The notes: generated by a model from the letters alone, not told the origin. A stretch of DNA of 64,000 nucleotides from Nocardioides palaemonis (GCF_018275325.1 NZ_JAGVQR010000001.1:2170001-2234000), one strand, 5' to 3'; counted from the stretch's first letter, positions 7,948 through 17,311 are shown. Program-made: numbers and translations.

Positions 7948-10122
7948 CCGTCGGCGCGCACGACCGGCGAGCAGCGACGCCGGGTTGACGTACGACCAGG
8001 CACGGCGGCGCCGGCCCTCCCGGCCCAGCAGCTCGCGCCTGGTCGCCCGGCAGTCGTCCCAGAACCGGCGGCCGTCCTCGGGATCCGCGGCGACCGGGGC
8101 GAAGACCGTCGCGTCGGCGCGCCGGGCGAGCTCGACACCGGTGCCGAGCGCCCGGGCCTGGGCGACGCGGCTCCAGCCCTCCGGCACCGGACGACCCAGG
8201 TCGCGGGCGGTGTCGAGGACCTCCTGCCAGCCGTCGACGTGCACGGCGGTCGGGGCGCCCGACGACCTCCGCCTGCGGCGGACCGCCTTGAGGACCGGTA
8301 CGGCCGCCCACAGCAGCAGCGCGGCGCCCGCCAGGACGGCGACCGCGACCCCGACGACCCACCACGGGCCGTGGTGCTCCTCGATCACCGCGTCGGGCGG
8401 CAGGTCGATGTCGGCGCCCTTGGGGATCTTGATCTCGGAGTCGTCGATCTCGAGCTCGCGGGTGACCCACTCGCCGGCGTCGACGACCTGGTCGCTCTCG
8501 TCCTCGGTGTAGGGGTGCACGCCGGTGTAGCGGCTCGGCTCGAGGGTGCGCCACGTGCCGTCGGCGAACTGGAGCTCGACCCAGGACTCCACGTCCGACT
8601 GCAGGACCACGCCGCCGCGGCCCGGCGCGGCGCCGACCACGACCCGGGCCGGTACGCCGAGGCGCGACGCGGCGAGCGCGGTCACCGCGGAGTACTGGAA
8701 GGGCGTCGCGACGATGTGCTTGGCACCCATCAGCCGCAGCCCGAGGTCGACGGGCGCCTGCGACGAGGTGCCGCTGAGCCGCACCTCGCCGTTGAGCCGC
8801 AGGTAGCGCGCCATCAGCAGGACCCGGCGCAGCGGGCTGAGGTCCGCGCGGTCGAACGGCTCGAGGAACTGGTCGAGGAACGCGCCGCCGGGCTGGAGCT
8901 GGTCGTCGGTCGGCTCCATCGTCGGCTCGTCCGGGGTGAAGCCGTCGGGCGGCGCCACGGCGGTGAAGGTGTAGTCGTCGCGCGGGTTGACGCCCCCGAC
9001 GACGAGCGCGCTCGACGACGCCTGGTTGTAGCGGACGTCCGCGAGCTGGGTGCGACCGTCGGTCGACTCGAGGCGGATCGAGGTGAGCTCACCGAAGGTC
9101 GGCAGCCAGTCGCTCGCGTAGGCGGGCCGGATCCGGACGCGGACCCCGACCTCCTCACCCGCGTGCAGCGGCTCGACCTCCGGCGACAGCCGGCGGAACG
9201 TCCCGTCCGGGCCGGCCCCCGGCGACTCGTCGGCGGCGGTCCACGCCTCGTCGGTGTAGGAGTCGAGCGCCCCGAACCGCACGCGTGCGCCCTCGGGCAG
9301 GCCGATCGCCTTGAGGAGCGGCTCGCGCCCCGGCGCCGGTGCGATGAGCGAGTCCACCGTCCGCGCGGCCACGCCGTCGCCCTGCGGGTCGAGCCGGGTG
9401 CGGTCGGTCTGGTCGTCGTCGGGCGTCAGCACGCCCACCAGGGCCGACACGGACGCCACCACCACGACCGCCACCACGGTGCCCACCAGTCCCGACCGGA
9501 ACGACGCCACGACCGCCTCGCGGCGCCGGCTGCGCGCCGCCGCCCAGGTCAGCAGGACGATCGTGAGGACGACGCCGCGCAGCACGTAGTGGTCCGGGAC
9601 GAGCACCGCCATCGGGATCGTCGCCGCGAGCCCACCCAGCAGGGCGACCACGGGAGCGAGCGGGCGACGGGTGGCGACCGCCAGCCACGCGGCCGGGAGC
9701 GCGGTGCCGAAGCCGATCGCGTAGGGCAGCAGCATCACGCTGCCGGAGGCCTCCACGGGCGGGAGCGTGCTGACGAACAGGCCCGGGGCGGACCACGTGT
9801 CACCGAGCACCCGGCTCATCGTCTCGACCGTGGGCAGCACCCACGGTCCCGGTCGGCGCAGGGCCGCCAGCGCGCCGAGCGGCGCGTAGGCCAGCACGGC
9901 CACGAGCGCGTAGAGCCACACGCCGTCGGCGGACCGGCGCAGGGTCCACGCCAGCACCAGCAGGAACACGACGGGGACCAGCCCGGCGACCAGGTAGTCG
10001 CGCGACCAGAAGCTCTCGTCGAGCAGGGTCAGGACGAGCGCGACGACCGCGACGACGACCAGCGAGTCGACGAGCGTCGCGCGCCCGTCGCGGGGGTCCG
10101 GCGCAACCGGTTGCGTGCTCAT
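7870..10122 (-). CDS. TgpA-like membrane protein with degenerate transglutaminase domain
   Basis: The 750-residue product begins with about six to seven membrane helices (residues about 20-200), continues with a large extracytoplasmic region containing a transglutaminase-like core, and has one further helix (WWVVGVAVAVLAGAALLLW) before a cytoplasmic tail. It is last in the moxR-DUF58-tgpA operon and starts inside the DUF58 stop (ATGA overlap). The core can be aligned through RLGVPARVVVGAAPG, but the catalytic Cys position is Pro (TPFQYSAV) and the catalytic His position is Glu (VESWVEL), so the domain should be enzymatically inactive. Such operons are thought to act in envelope or stress biology. 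The role here is inferred from context. Confidence 0.85.
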   Translation of the reverse strand: MSTQPVAPDPRDGRATLVDSLVVVAVVALVLTLLDESFWSRDYLVAGLVPVVFLLVLAWTLRRSADGVWLYALVAVLAYAPLGALAALRRPGPWVLPTVETMSRVLGDTWSAPGLFVSTLPPVEASGSVMLLPYAIGFGTALPAAWLAVATRRPLAPVVALLGGLAATIPMAVLVPDHYVLRGVVLTIVLLTWAAARSRRREAVVASFRSGLVGTVVAVVVVASVSALVGVLTPDDDQTDRTRLDPQGDGVAARTVDSLIAPAPGREPLLKAIGLPEGARVRFGALDSYTDEAWTAADESPGAGPDGTFRRLSPEVEPLHAGEEVGVRVRIRPAYASDWLPTFGELTSIRLESTDGRTQLADVRYNQASSSALVVGGVNPRDDYTFTAVAPPDGFTPDEPTMEPTDDQLQPGGAFLDQFLEPFDRADLSPLRRVLLMARYLRLNGEVRLSGTSSQAPVDLGLRLMGAKHIVATPFQYSAVTALAASRLGVPARVVVGAAPGRGGVVLQSDVESWVELQFADGTWRTLEPSRYTGVHPYTEDESDQVVDAGEWVTRELEIDDSEIKIPKGADIDLPPDAVIEEHHGPWWVVGVAVAVLAGAALLLWAAVPVLKAVRRRRRSSGAPTAVHVDGWQEVLDTARDLGRPVPEGWSRVAQARALGTGVELARRADATVFAPVAADPEDGRRFWDDCRATRRELLGREGRRRRAWSYVNPASLLAGRARRRSAGAPGGAEVRHEDRGARRQPAAHL

Positions 10123-11336
10123 CGGCGTCCCCGAGCCATCAGCTCCGGCAGCAGGCCGAGGTCCGGCACGACCACCTGGTGGACGCCCGCCGTGTCGTCG
10201 GTGGCCGGTCGACCCTCGCTGTCGGCCCGCAGGACCAGCCGGTCTACGCCCTGGCCGAAGGATCCGACGGCCGCGTGCAGGTCCGCGCCGGCCCGCCGGG
10301 CACCGGTGACCTGGACCACCAGCCCGGTGCCGCCGACCGTCCCGGCCGCCTCGACCGAGAGCGCGGCGTACGCGTCGTCGCGGGTCGTGACGAACCGGCA
10401 GCTCGCGTCGGTCATCGCGGCCGCGCTCCGCCCGCGGGCGACGTGCGGCCCGCAGCGCAGGTAGGTGTCGAAGTCGTCGCGCACCGCCCGCAGCGCGACC
10501 GAGGCGGCCACCGACACCGCGAGCTCGAAGTCGCGCAGGCGGGTGTAGGAGTCGGCGCAGTCGTCGAGCAGGATCGTCACGTGCCCGCGCCGGGTCTCGT
10601 GGTACTGGCGCACGAGCAGCTCGCCGGCCTTGGCCGAGCTGCGCCAGTGGACGTGGCGCAGGTCGTCGCCGGGCGCGTACTCCCGCAGCGCGTGGAAGGC
10701 CAGGTCGTTCATCGACAGCTGCTGGCTGGTGGCGCCGTCGAGGTCGTTGGTCAGTCCCCCGGCGAACACGGCGAGCTCGACCACCCGGGGCGCGACGAAG
10801 AGCTCGATCGGCACCCCGGACGCCACCCTCCTGCTCACCATCCCGACCGGGTCGGCCTTCTCGTGCGCGACCGGGCCCACGGGGTGCACGCCGCGCGGCA
10901 GTGCGGGCAGCGCGACGGTCGCGGCGTGGTCGGCGTAGGGGCCGAGGAACGGCAGCCGGATCCCGACCTCGCGCGGACCGACCGGCACGACGACCTTCGG
11001 GAAGAGCATCGGGACGGCACCGGCGTGCACGCGCACCTCCGCCGTGGCGGTGGGACCGCCCTCGACCAGGCGGCTCGGGCGCAGCACGAGGGAGGCCGTC
11101 GGCGCACCCGGCAGCGCCTGCCAGCACAGGCCGAGGACGACCAGGGCGATCGCGGCCACCCCGAGCTGGACGAACTCCTGCCAGTTGAGCGTGGTCGCGA
11201 CGACGAGCGTGACGACACCGGTCAGCAGCACGCCCCGGCCGAGCGGCGTCACGAGGTCGGGCCACCGTCGCGCGGAGACCGCCAGCGCGCCGAGCCGGCC
11301 GCTGCTGCGCGCGTCGTCCCGGCTCCGAGGGCTCAC
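10119..11336 (-). CDS. DUF58 domain-containing membrane protein
   Basis: This 405-residue protein has two adjacent N-terminal membrane helices (VLLTGVVTLVVATTL and VAAIALVVLGLCW, about residues 35-75), a beta-rich middle and the DUF58 signature GDDLRHVHWRSSAKAGELLVRQY (shown in pieces: GDDLRHVHW, SSAKAGELLV) at about residue 230, followed by a vWA-like fold. DUF58 proteins are obligate partners of MoxR AAA ATPases. It starts with GTG overlapping the moxR stop (GTGA) and ends in an ATGA overlap with the transglutaminase-like gene, so the three are translationally coupled. The molecular function is not established. Confidence 0.85.
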   Translation of the reverse strand: MSPRSRDDARSSGRLGALAVSARRWPDLVTPLGRGVLLTGVVTLVVATTLNWQEFVQLGVAAIALVVLGLCWQALPGAPTASLVLRPSRLVEGGPTATAEVRVHAGAVPMLFPKVVVPVGPREVGIRLPFLGPYADHAATVALPALPRGVHPVGPVAHEKADPVGMVSRRVASGVPIELFVAPRVVELAVFAGGLTNDLDGATSQQLSMNDLAFHALREYAPGDDLRHVHWRSSAKAGELLVRQYHETRRGHVTILLDDCADSYTRLRDFELAVSVAASVALRAVRDDFDTYLRCGPHVARGRSAAAMTDASCRFVTTRDDAYAALSVEAAGTVGGTGLVVQVTGARRAGADLHAAVGSFGQGVDRLVLRADSEGRPATDDTAGVHQVVVPDLGLLPELMARGRR

Positions 11337-12310
11337 GCGCCGCTGCGGGGCACCGGGACCTGCGCGAGCAGGTCGTCGATGACCTGGTCCGGCGTCAGGC
11401 CGCCGAACGCGGCGCCCGACGACATGAGGAGCCGGTGCACCAGCACCGGGTGGGCCAGGGTGGCGATGTCCTCGGGCACGACGTGACCGCGGCCCTCGGC
11501 CAGGGCCCACGCCTTGGCGGTGCGCACCCAGGCGAGGGCGCCACGCGTGGAGAGGCCGATCCGGACGTCGGGGAGCTCGCGCGACGCCTCGGCGAGGCGC
11601 CGGACGTAGGAGATCAGGGACCGGTCGACGTGCACCATGTCGGCCAGCTGCGCCATCTGCTGGACCTCGGTCGCGCTGATCACCGGGCCGAGGCCGGCGG
11701 CCCGGTCGCGCACCCGCGACTCGGCCAGCAGCATCTCGGTCGACTCGGCGTCGGGGTGGCCGACGCTGGTGCGCATCAGGAACCGGTCGAGCTGCGCCTC
11801 GGGCAGCTGGTAGGTGCCGGCCTGCTCGATCGGGTTCTGGGTGGCGATCACCATGAACGGGCTGCGCACCTCGTGGGTGCGGCCGTCGACGGTGACGTGC
11901 CCCTCCTCCATCACCTCGAGCAGGGCCGACTGCGTCTTGGGCGAGGCCCGGTTGATCTCGTCGGCGAGGACCACGCTGTGGAAGATCGGCCCGGGGTGGA
12001 AGGTGAACTGGTGCTGGGCCTGGTCGTAGACAGTCACGCCGGTCACGTCGGAGGGCAGCAGGTCCGGCGTGAACTGGATCCGCGCGAACGAGCAGTCGAT
12101 GGACTTGGCCAGCGAGCGCGCCAGCATCGTCTTGCCGGTGCCGGGCAGGTCCTCCAGGAGGAGGTGCCCGCCCGACACCAGGCAGGTCAGCGCGAGGCGC
12201 ACGACGTGCCGCTTGCCGAGCACCGCGGACTCCATGTTGCCCACGGCGCGGTCGAAGGTCTCGGAGTACCACCGGACGTCGTCGCTGTGGACCGTGGCGA
12301 TGTCAGGCAT
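11333..12310 (-). CDS. MoxR family AAA+ ATPase
   Basis: The 325-residue product has Walker A DLPGTGKTML (about residues 54-63), Walker B VVLADEINRA (about 112-121), the sensor segment VIATQNPIEQAGTY and a C-terminal lid domain with LSTRGALAW, the standard MoxR layout and length. MoxR ATPases act as chaperone-like remodelers on partner proteins, here presumably through DUF58 encoded next. The ATG at 12310 follows the DUF3068 gene by 39 nt on the same strand, so co-transcription from the 13.27 kb promoter is likely. Confidence 0.93.
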   Translation of the reverse strand: MPDIATVHSDDVRWYSETFDRAVGNMESAVLGKRHVVRLALTCLVSGGHLLLEDLPGTGKTMLARSLAKSIDCSFARIQFTPDLLPSDVTGVTVYDQAQHQFTFHPGPIFHSVVLADEINRASPKTQSALLEVMEEGHVTVDGRTHEVRSPFMVIATQNPIEQAGTYQLPEAQLDRFLMRTSVGHPDAESTEMLLAESRVRDRAAGLGPVISATEVQQMAQLADMVHVDRSLISYVRRLAEASRELPDVRIGLSTRGALAWVRTAKAWALAEGRGHVVPEDIATLAHPVLVHRLLMSSGAAFGGLTPDQVIDDLLAQVPVPRSGA

Positions 12311-12349
12311 GCGGTGGCGGAGCTACCTCTCGGGGATCGTGCGGCGGGC

Positions 12350-13234
12350 TCAGGCGGAGCGGCGACGCATCAGCTGCAGCGCGATGCCGATCAGCAGCGC
12401 CGGGATGCCGACGATCCAGCCGATCAGCGGCACGGTCTTGGTGACCAGGTCGAGCGCGCTGGAGTTGGACTTGGCGTCGTCGGCGTTGCCGGCCACCTGC
12501 TCGTCGGTGAACCCGTAGTCGAGGATCAGGAACGGGTTGCCGTCGGAGTCGATGCGCTCCTGGTGCTCGGACTGGTTGATGATCGCGCCCGTGGTGGGGT
12601 CGATCCAGATCTCCCGCTCGACCGAGTAGGTGCCCTGCACGCCGTCGCTCAGCTCGATCGGGGCGTCGGAGACGTTGATCGCGTAGACGTAGGTCTCGAG
12701 CCCGTCGACGTCCTCGGTGCGGTCGTAGACGGCGTCGACCGGCTCACCGGCGTAGCCGTCCCAGTACTCGTACGTCTTCTTCTCCGCCTCGAAGGGCCAC
12801 TTGTTGATCAGGCCCTGCTTGTCCTCGGCGCTCGGCGGGAGGTACTTCGGGTCGTCGACGGCGAGCGCCGTGCGGCGGTTGGTCGCGAAGTTGTCGGTGC
12901 TCGCCGAGACGAGGCGCTCCTCCGGGTCGTCGGCGCTGACGCACTCGTCGATGCCGCCCTCGTCCTTGACGAGGCAGCTGGAGTTCTGGAAGACGATGAC
13001 GTCGGAGTCCGAGCGCTCGGAGTCGGCACGCGTGACGCTGAAGGCCTTCACCGGGAACTCGGTGGTGCCGCCGTTGCCGTCGGAGAGCTCCGCGGTGCCG
13101 TCGAGCAGCGTGAGGCTGTCGGTGTCGAGAGGCGTCTTCATCAGCCGCCCCGGGGCCCAGAACTGGGCCAGGATGGCCAGGGTGACCAAGAATCCACCCA
13201 GCACCGACAAACCGATGCCGAAGCCCTTGCGCAT
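12350..13234 (-). CDS. DUF3068 (PorA-like) domain protein
   Basis: This 294-residue protein has an N-terminal helix (GLSVLGGFLVTLAILAQFW), a long extracytoplasmic domain with acidic stretches and a C-terminal helix (IGWIVGIPALLIGIALQLM) followed by MRRR. The architecture and the YEYWDGYAGEPVDAVYD-type sequence match DUF3068, an actinobacterial envelope family often called PorA family protein. The function is not known. GGGAGG stands 9 nt before the ATG. It is first in the probable operon with moxR, DUF58 and the transglutaminase-like gene, supporting an envelope role for the whole unit. Confidence 0.8.
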   Translation of the reverse strand: MRKGFGIGLSVLGGFLVTLAILAQFWAPGRLMKTPLDTDSLTLLDGTAELSDGNGGTTEFPVKAFSVTRADSERSDSDVIVFQNSSCLVKDEGGIDECVSADDPEERLVSASTDNFATNRRTALAVDDPKYLPPSAEDKQGLINKWPFEAEKKTYEYWDGYAGEPVDAVYDRTEDVDGLETYVYAINVSDAPIELSDGVQGTYSVEREIWIDPTTGAIINQSEHQERIDSDGNPFLILDYGFTDEQVAGNADDAKSNSSALDLVTKTVPLIGWIVGIPALLIGIALQLMRRRSA

Positions 13235-13270
13235 AGCGTTTTTCCTCCCGGTCGCCTCAAAGTCTGGGCG

Positions 13271-13276
13271 ACTCTA
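13271..13276 (-). promoter_or_regulatory. -10 element for the DUF3068-moxR operon
   Basis: Minus-strand TAGAGT lies 36 nt before the DUF3068 ATG, which has its own GGGAGG. I see no convincing -35 hexamer. Confidence 0.4.
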
Positions 13277-13352
13277 GCAGCGAAGTGACTTCCCGGTAGC
13301 CAATCTGACACGCACTTTTTCGCTCGCTCCTCGCAGCACCTCACGTCGGGGT

Positions 13353-13358
13353 TAGAGT
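13353..13358 (+). promoter_or_regulatory. -10 element TAGAGT of leaderless acyltransferase gene
   Basis: TAGAGT ends 6 nt before the ATG at 13365 with no Shine-Dalgarno between, so transcription and translation probably start together. Confidence 0.5.
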
Positions 13359-13364
13359 CCGCGC

Positions 13365-14618
13365 ATGTCGATCGTGAGGACCGCCCGCGCCCGGGTGTCG
13401 CGCACCGGTGCCCCGGCCCCCGTCGGCTCCGAGCGGCTCCGGGCGATGGACAGCCTGCGTGGCCTCGCCATCGTGGTCGTCGTGCTCTCGCACGGGTGGA
13501 TCCTGTGGCCGATCGAGTGGATCGACGACCACGCGTGGGTGCGACCGGTGTTCCGCAGCGGCAACTTCGCCGTCACCATCTTCTTCGTCGCGACCGGGTT
13601 CCTCGTCCACCGCTCGCTGTCGGCACACGGCCTGGCCACCATGAACCCCGCGGTCGGCATCGTCCGGCGCGTCATCCGGGTGGCGCCGGTGGTGCTCGTC
13701 GCCGTCCCGGCGGTCATCGTCGCCGGCGCCCTGGTGGATGACCCGAACTCCAGCAGCACCAACGCCAGCACGACCTTCCACGTGTTCACCTACACGTGGA
13801 ACTGGTACCTCCAGACCGACGCCATCGACTCGCGGTGGGACCTCGGGCACCTCTGGTACCTCTCGGTCGACATGCAGGCCTTCGTCGCCCTCACCCTGCT
13901 CCTCTACTTCGTGCGCCGGCGGCCGGTCGCCCAGGTCGCGTCCCTCACGGGGCTGCTGCTGCTGCTGACGTGGTGGCGCATGCACGTCGCCGACCTCGAG
14001 TCGGTGATCAACGTCCTGCTCCGCACCACCGCTCGCATGGACGCCGTCGTCGTCGGCGTGCTGCTCGGCGTCCTGCTGACCTTCGTCCCGCCCGGGCGGT
14101 TCTCGGAGCGGGCGCTCACCTGGACCGGTGGCGCCGCGCTCGCCGCGCTGGTGCCGCTCTTCTGGTACTGCTCCGACGACGCCCGCTTCCTCGGGTGGGG
14201 CGTCACCCTCCTCGAGCTGGACGTGGCCGTCCTGCTGGGGACGATCGCCCTCGGCGCGCGGGTGCTCACGACACCGCGCCTCTCGGCGCTCAGCTTCCTG
14301 GGGCGGCACTCCCTCGTCATCTACGTGTGGCACTACCCGGCGTTCGCCGCCGTCGAGGCGCGGACCCGCTCGTGGGACTGGCCGCCGCGCGCAGCAGTCG
14401 CGCTGGTGGTCACCGCGGTGCTCTGCGTGGCCACCCACTACCTCCTCGAGCGCCACGTCGCGCGGCTGCTGCGCCACCCGGTCTGGCTGCGCCTGCGGCC
14501 GCGGGGCCCTGTCGCCGCCGCCGGTCCACGCCGCGACGAGCTGGCTGCCGACGACCTGTCGGTCCCGGTGGCCGCCGGTCCGGCGGACGGGGCTCAGGAC
14601 CCGAAGCAGAACGTGTAG
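13365..14618 (+). CDS. Acyltransferase 3 (OafA/YrhL type) membrane protein
   Basis: The 417-residue product has about ten membrane helices and the acyltransferase-3 start motif MDSLRGLAIVVVVLSHGW (about residues 28-45, catalytic His in SHG). Near the end, LGRHSLVIYVWHYP is the second conserved block. The family transfers acetyl or other acyl groups to cell-surface polysaccharides, lipids or antibiotics. Its place beside glycosyltransferases suggests decoration of the glycan made by this locus. It is probably leaderless from 13365. The 3' end overlaps the convergent membrane-protein gene by 25 bp. Confidence 0.85.
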   Translation: MSIVRTARARVSRTGAPAPVGSERLRAMDSLRGLAIVVVVLSHGWILWPIEWIDDHAWVRPVFRSGNFAVTIFFVATGFLVHRSLSAHGLATMNPAVGIVRRVIRVAPVVLVAVPAVIVAGALVDDPNSSSTNASTTFHVFTYTWNWYLQTDAIDSRWDLGHLWYLSVDMQAFVALTLLLYFVRRRPVAQVASLTGLLLLLTWWRMHVADLESVINVLLRTTARMDAVVVGVLLGVLLTFVPPGRFSERALTWTGGAALAALVPLFWYCSDDARFLGWGVTLLELDVAVLLGTIALGARVLTTPRLSALSFLGRHSLVIYVWHYPAFAAVEARTRSWDWPPRAAVALVVTAVLCVATHYLLERHVARLLRHPVWLRLRPRGPVAAAGPRRDELAADDLSVPVAAGPADGAQDPKQNV

Positions 14619-16294
14619 GTGCCGCCCGCGTCGAAGGTGACGGCCAGGTCCGCGAGCTGGGCCGTCGTCGCGACGTAGGTCCACTCGTCGGGCGCCGACC
14701 TCCACGTCACCGGGTCCGAGGTCAGGTCCTCGTCGGGACGCGACAGCACGGTGGTGACCGAGCCGGCCGGTCCGCGGAAGCGGAACCCCGCCCCGAGATA
14801 GCTGGTGAGCACCAGGGTGGGCGTCGCGTTGGTGGCCTGGAACGTCCGGCAGCTCGAGCGCCCCGTCACCTCCGGTGTGAAGGAGTCGGAGTCCAGGCTC
14901 TGCGGGGGTGCGAGCTCGAGCTCCTCGCCCCTGACCGCGACGTAGTAGTTGCTCTCGGCGTCGAGGCGGTCCTGCTCCGACGGGTCCAGGTCGGGCAGCT
15001 CGGAGCGCAACGCCGGGTCGGCGAGGCGCTCGAGGTCCTCCCCGCTGATGTAGGACCCGCGGACGGCGTCGGTCAGCAGCTTCTCCTGCGCCTCCGACGC
15101 GAGCATCGTGCCGGCCAGGTGCGTGCGGGTCAGGTCGCCGATCGCGACGACGGACTGCCCCACGCGGTACTGACCGAGGGAGGCGTGCACCAGCCCCAGG
15201 CACGCGACGACACCGACCAGCACGAGGGCGGGTCGGCGGGTGCGCACGTCCATCGCACGCGCGACCGCGGCGACGACGACGTCGAGCAGGACCGCGAGGC
15301 CGGGCAGGAGGAGCGCGAGGACGACGTAGCGGTAGCGGCTGGTCGTCACCTGCTCGATGCCGTAGGGCACCTGGGCGATCGCGCTGACCACGGCGTGGAA
15401 GACCGCACCCACGACACCGGCCACGGCAGCCTGGACGAGGAGCGGGTGGCGCCGCGCCGACACGACGATCGCGACCACGACGCCGAGCATGAGGACGGGC
15501 CCGGCACCCCAGCCGCCGGACACGTTGTCGAAGGGAGCGACGAGGAGCGCGGCCGCCGACTCCGGGACCTGGAGCACGTCCTCCCGGCTCAGCAGGATGC
15601 GCGTCGACCCGCGGCCCCACACGGCGTACCAGCCGAGGAACGCGACCGCGGGCACGGCGACGACCCGCAGCATGGCGACGAACCCGCGCGACAGCGCGAA
15701 CACACCGACCCAGACCGCGGCCACCACGCCCCCGAGGGAGATGGTCACCGCGACCAGCAGCAGCACCCCGGCCGCCAGGCTGCCGCGCCGGTCGGCGTCG
15801 CGGCGGACCAGCACCAGCATCGCGACCGCACCGAGCAGGATCGACGAGGTCAGCGCCACCGGGGCCTCGACGAGGAACGCCTCCGACCCAGCCCCGTAGG
15901 TGAGCAGTGCGAGGGCGGCGACGAGGGACGCGACGCGTCCGCACCCGAGCCGCCGCAGCAGGCGATGCAGCACGACGACGAGGGCGAGGTGCACGAGCAC
16001 GGTGAGAGCGAGGTAGGGCCAGTACGCCGTGAGGCCGACCAGCTTGAAGGGCAGCAGGTAGACCAGCACGAGCGTGAGCTGCCAGTGCGACGCGTGCGGA
16101 GCCATCAGGCTCTCGGTGCCGCCGGGCGCACCGCCCCGCTCGACGTAGTAGTGCAGCAGGTCCCCGCTGAACCAGCCCCGCCCGCCCAGCCACAGCGCGA
16201 CACCACCCTGCACGACGAGCGCCGCGAGGAGGATCCACGAGTCCCAGCCGAGAGGCGGGGGGCGCAGACGACGCCGTCCCGCCGGGACGGTCAC
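14594..16294 (-). CDS. Polytopic membrane protein, possible glycosyltransferase (unassigned)
   Basis: This 566-residue protein has about eleven membrane helices (residues about 15-380) and a C-terminal soluble domain of about 150 residues ending in FDAGGTYTFCFGS. The pattern, many helices then an external domain, resembles GT-C fold polyprenol-sugar glycosyltransferases, but I cannot point to a DxD or equivalent active site beyond the SGDLLHYYVERGG loop near residue 36. The start is a GTG overlapping the stop of the 2OG oxygenase gene (GTGA), so the two are translationally coupled and probably act on one pathway. The function is not assigned. Confidence 0.7.
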   Translation of the reverse strand: MTVPAGRRRLRPPPLGWDSWILLAALVVQGGVALWLGGRGWFSGDLLHYYVERGGAPGGTESLMAPHASHWQLTLVLVYLLPFKLVGLTAYWPYLALTVLVHLALVVVLHRLLRRLGCGRVASLVAALALLTYGAGSEAFLVEAPVALTSSILLGAVAMLVLVRRDADRRGSLAAGVLLLVAVTISLGGVVAAVWVGVFALSRGFVAMLRVVAVPAVAFLGWYAVWGRGSTRILLSREDVLQVPESAAALLVAPFDNVSGGWGAGPVLMLGVVVAIVVSARRHPLLVQAAVAGVVGAVFHAVVSAIAQVPYGIEQVTTSRYRYVVLALLLPGLAVLLDVVVAAVARAMDVRTRRPALVLVGVVACLGLVHASLGQYRVGQSVVAIGDLTRTHLAGTMLASEAQEKLLTDAVRGSYISGEDLERLADPALRSELPDLDPSEQDRLDAESNYYVAVRGEELELAPPQSLDSDSFTPEVTGRSSCRTFQATNATPTLVLTSYLGAGFRFRGPAGSVTTVLSRPDEDLTSDPVTWRSAPDEWTYVATTAQLADLAVTFDAGGTYTFCFGS

Positions 16295-17151
16295 GTGCGC
16301 TTGCGCAGCTTGGAGAGCCGCCCGAGGACCTTGTGGGCCGCCTCGTCGGAGATCCCGAGACGACGCTTCAGCCGGTCGTAGACGTCGAGCACCGTGCGGT
16401 CCGCGACGATCGCTGCCTTGCGGGCGCGGCCCTCGTCGGGGCGGGCCTGGTAGTTGGTGGACCGGCGGACCGGGGCCGCCTCCTCGGTGAAGTAGTACAT
16501 CGCCAGCGACCGTCGGGCCACGTCGGGCGGGCAGGTCAGCCCGTCGGGGTGGCCGTGGAAGGAGTCCTCGGTGGTGGTGAAGACCAGCATCCGGTTGCCG
16601 GCGGGCGTCACCGTGCCCTGGCAGGCCGTCATCGCCGGGTCCCAGAGCTCGAGCTTGCCGCCCCAGTCGTCGTGCCACTCCTCGTTGAGGTAGAGCAGGA
16701 TGTTGACCCGCCGCGCCCAGTTCTCGTGGGTGTGGTGCGTGGTGAAGTCGGCGTGGATGTTGAGGTGGCCGCCGCGCTTGGTCATGTGCAGCCCGCCCCC
16801 GTCCATCGTGTAGTCCGGGATCAGGTTCGCGATGCCGGTGAGGTCCTCGAGGTAGGCGACGAACTCGGCCGAGCAGAACTCCTGGGCCACCGCCTGGAGG
16901 CTCTGCGCCCAGGTGTCCGGGTCGGTGTTGCTGAACTTGGTCTCGTTGACGTGGAGGTAGCCCTTCCAGAACTCGTCGTCGATCCCCGGGAAGTCACGGA
17001 CCGCGGCGGCGAACGCCTCGGGCCGGAGCACGTCGTCGAGGACGACGTGCGGGAAGGGTGTCGCGGACTGGTACTGCGCGGCCGTGGCGTCGCGGCCGGC
17101 GTCGAGGCGCGTCATGTCGACGAGCTGCAGGGCGGTCTCCATGGCGCGCAT
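16291..17151 (-). CDS. 2-oxoglutarate/Fe(II)-dependent oxygenase (prolyl 4-hydroxylase-like)
   Basis: The product of about 286 residues has the jelly-roll oxygenase signature: iron ligands in HADF (H-x-D, about residue 131) and in SFHGHPDG, and the 2-oxoglutarate-binding Arg in RRSLAMYYF. The N terminus PFPHVVLDDVLRPEAF is typical of prolyl-4-hydroxylase-like proteins in polysaccharide clusters. A sugar, lipid carrier or glycoprotein substrate is plausible. The start is uncertain: ATG codons lie at 17142, 17151 and 17154, and a further one at 17193; 17151 keeps a GGTGG just upstream. It is coupled to the downstream membrane protein by GTGA. Confidence 0.8.
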   Translation of the reverse strand: MRAMETALQLVDMTRLDAGRDATAAQYQSATPFPHVVLDDVLRPEAFAAAVRDFPGIDDEFWKGYLHVNETKFSNTDPDTWAQSLQAVAQEFCSAEFVAYLEDLTGIANLIPDYTMDGGGLHMTKRGGHLNIHADFTTHHTHENWARRVNILLYLNEEWHDDWGGKLELWDPAMTACQGTVTPAGNRMLVFTTTEDSFHGHPDGLTCPPDVARRSLAMYYFTEEAAPVRRSTNYQARPDEGRARKAAIVADRTVLDVYDRLKRRLGISDEAAHKVLGRLSKLRKRT

Positions 17152-17311
17152 CATGCCACCACGACCCGCTGCGGGAGGAGCACTCCCGACCATTGCCCGG
17201 GCCTTCGCGCGAACCGCGCCTGCGGGGGCTACTCACGGGTTACACTCGGCCGGTTCGTGAGGCGCACGTCACGTGGAGCGCCCGCTGGCACGCCCCCCTG
17301 GAGGAAGTCCC

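Noticed and set aside
13341..16238. Long minus-strand frame covering the acyltransferase gene and its neighbour.
   Set aside because: Low-complexity Arg/Gly/His sequence; true genes in other frames have membrane helices and family motifs.
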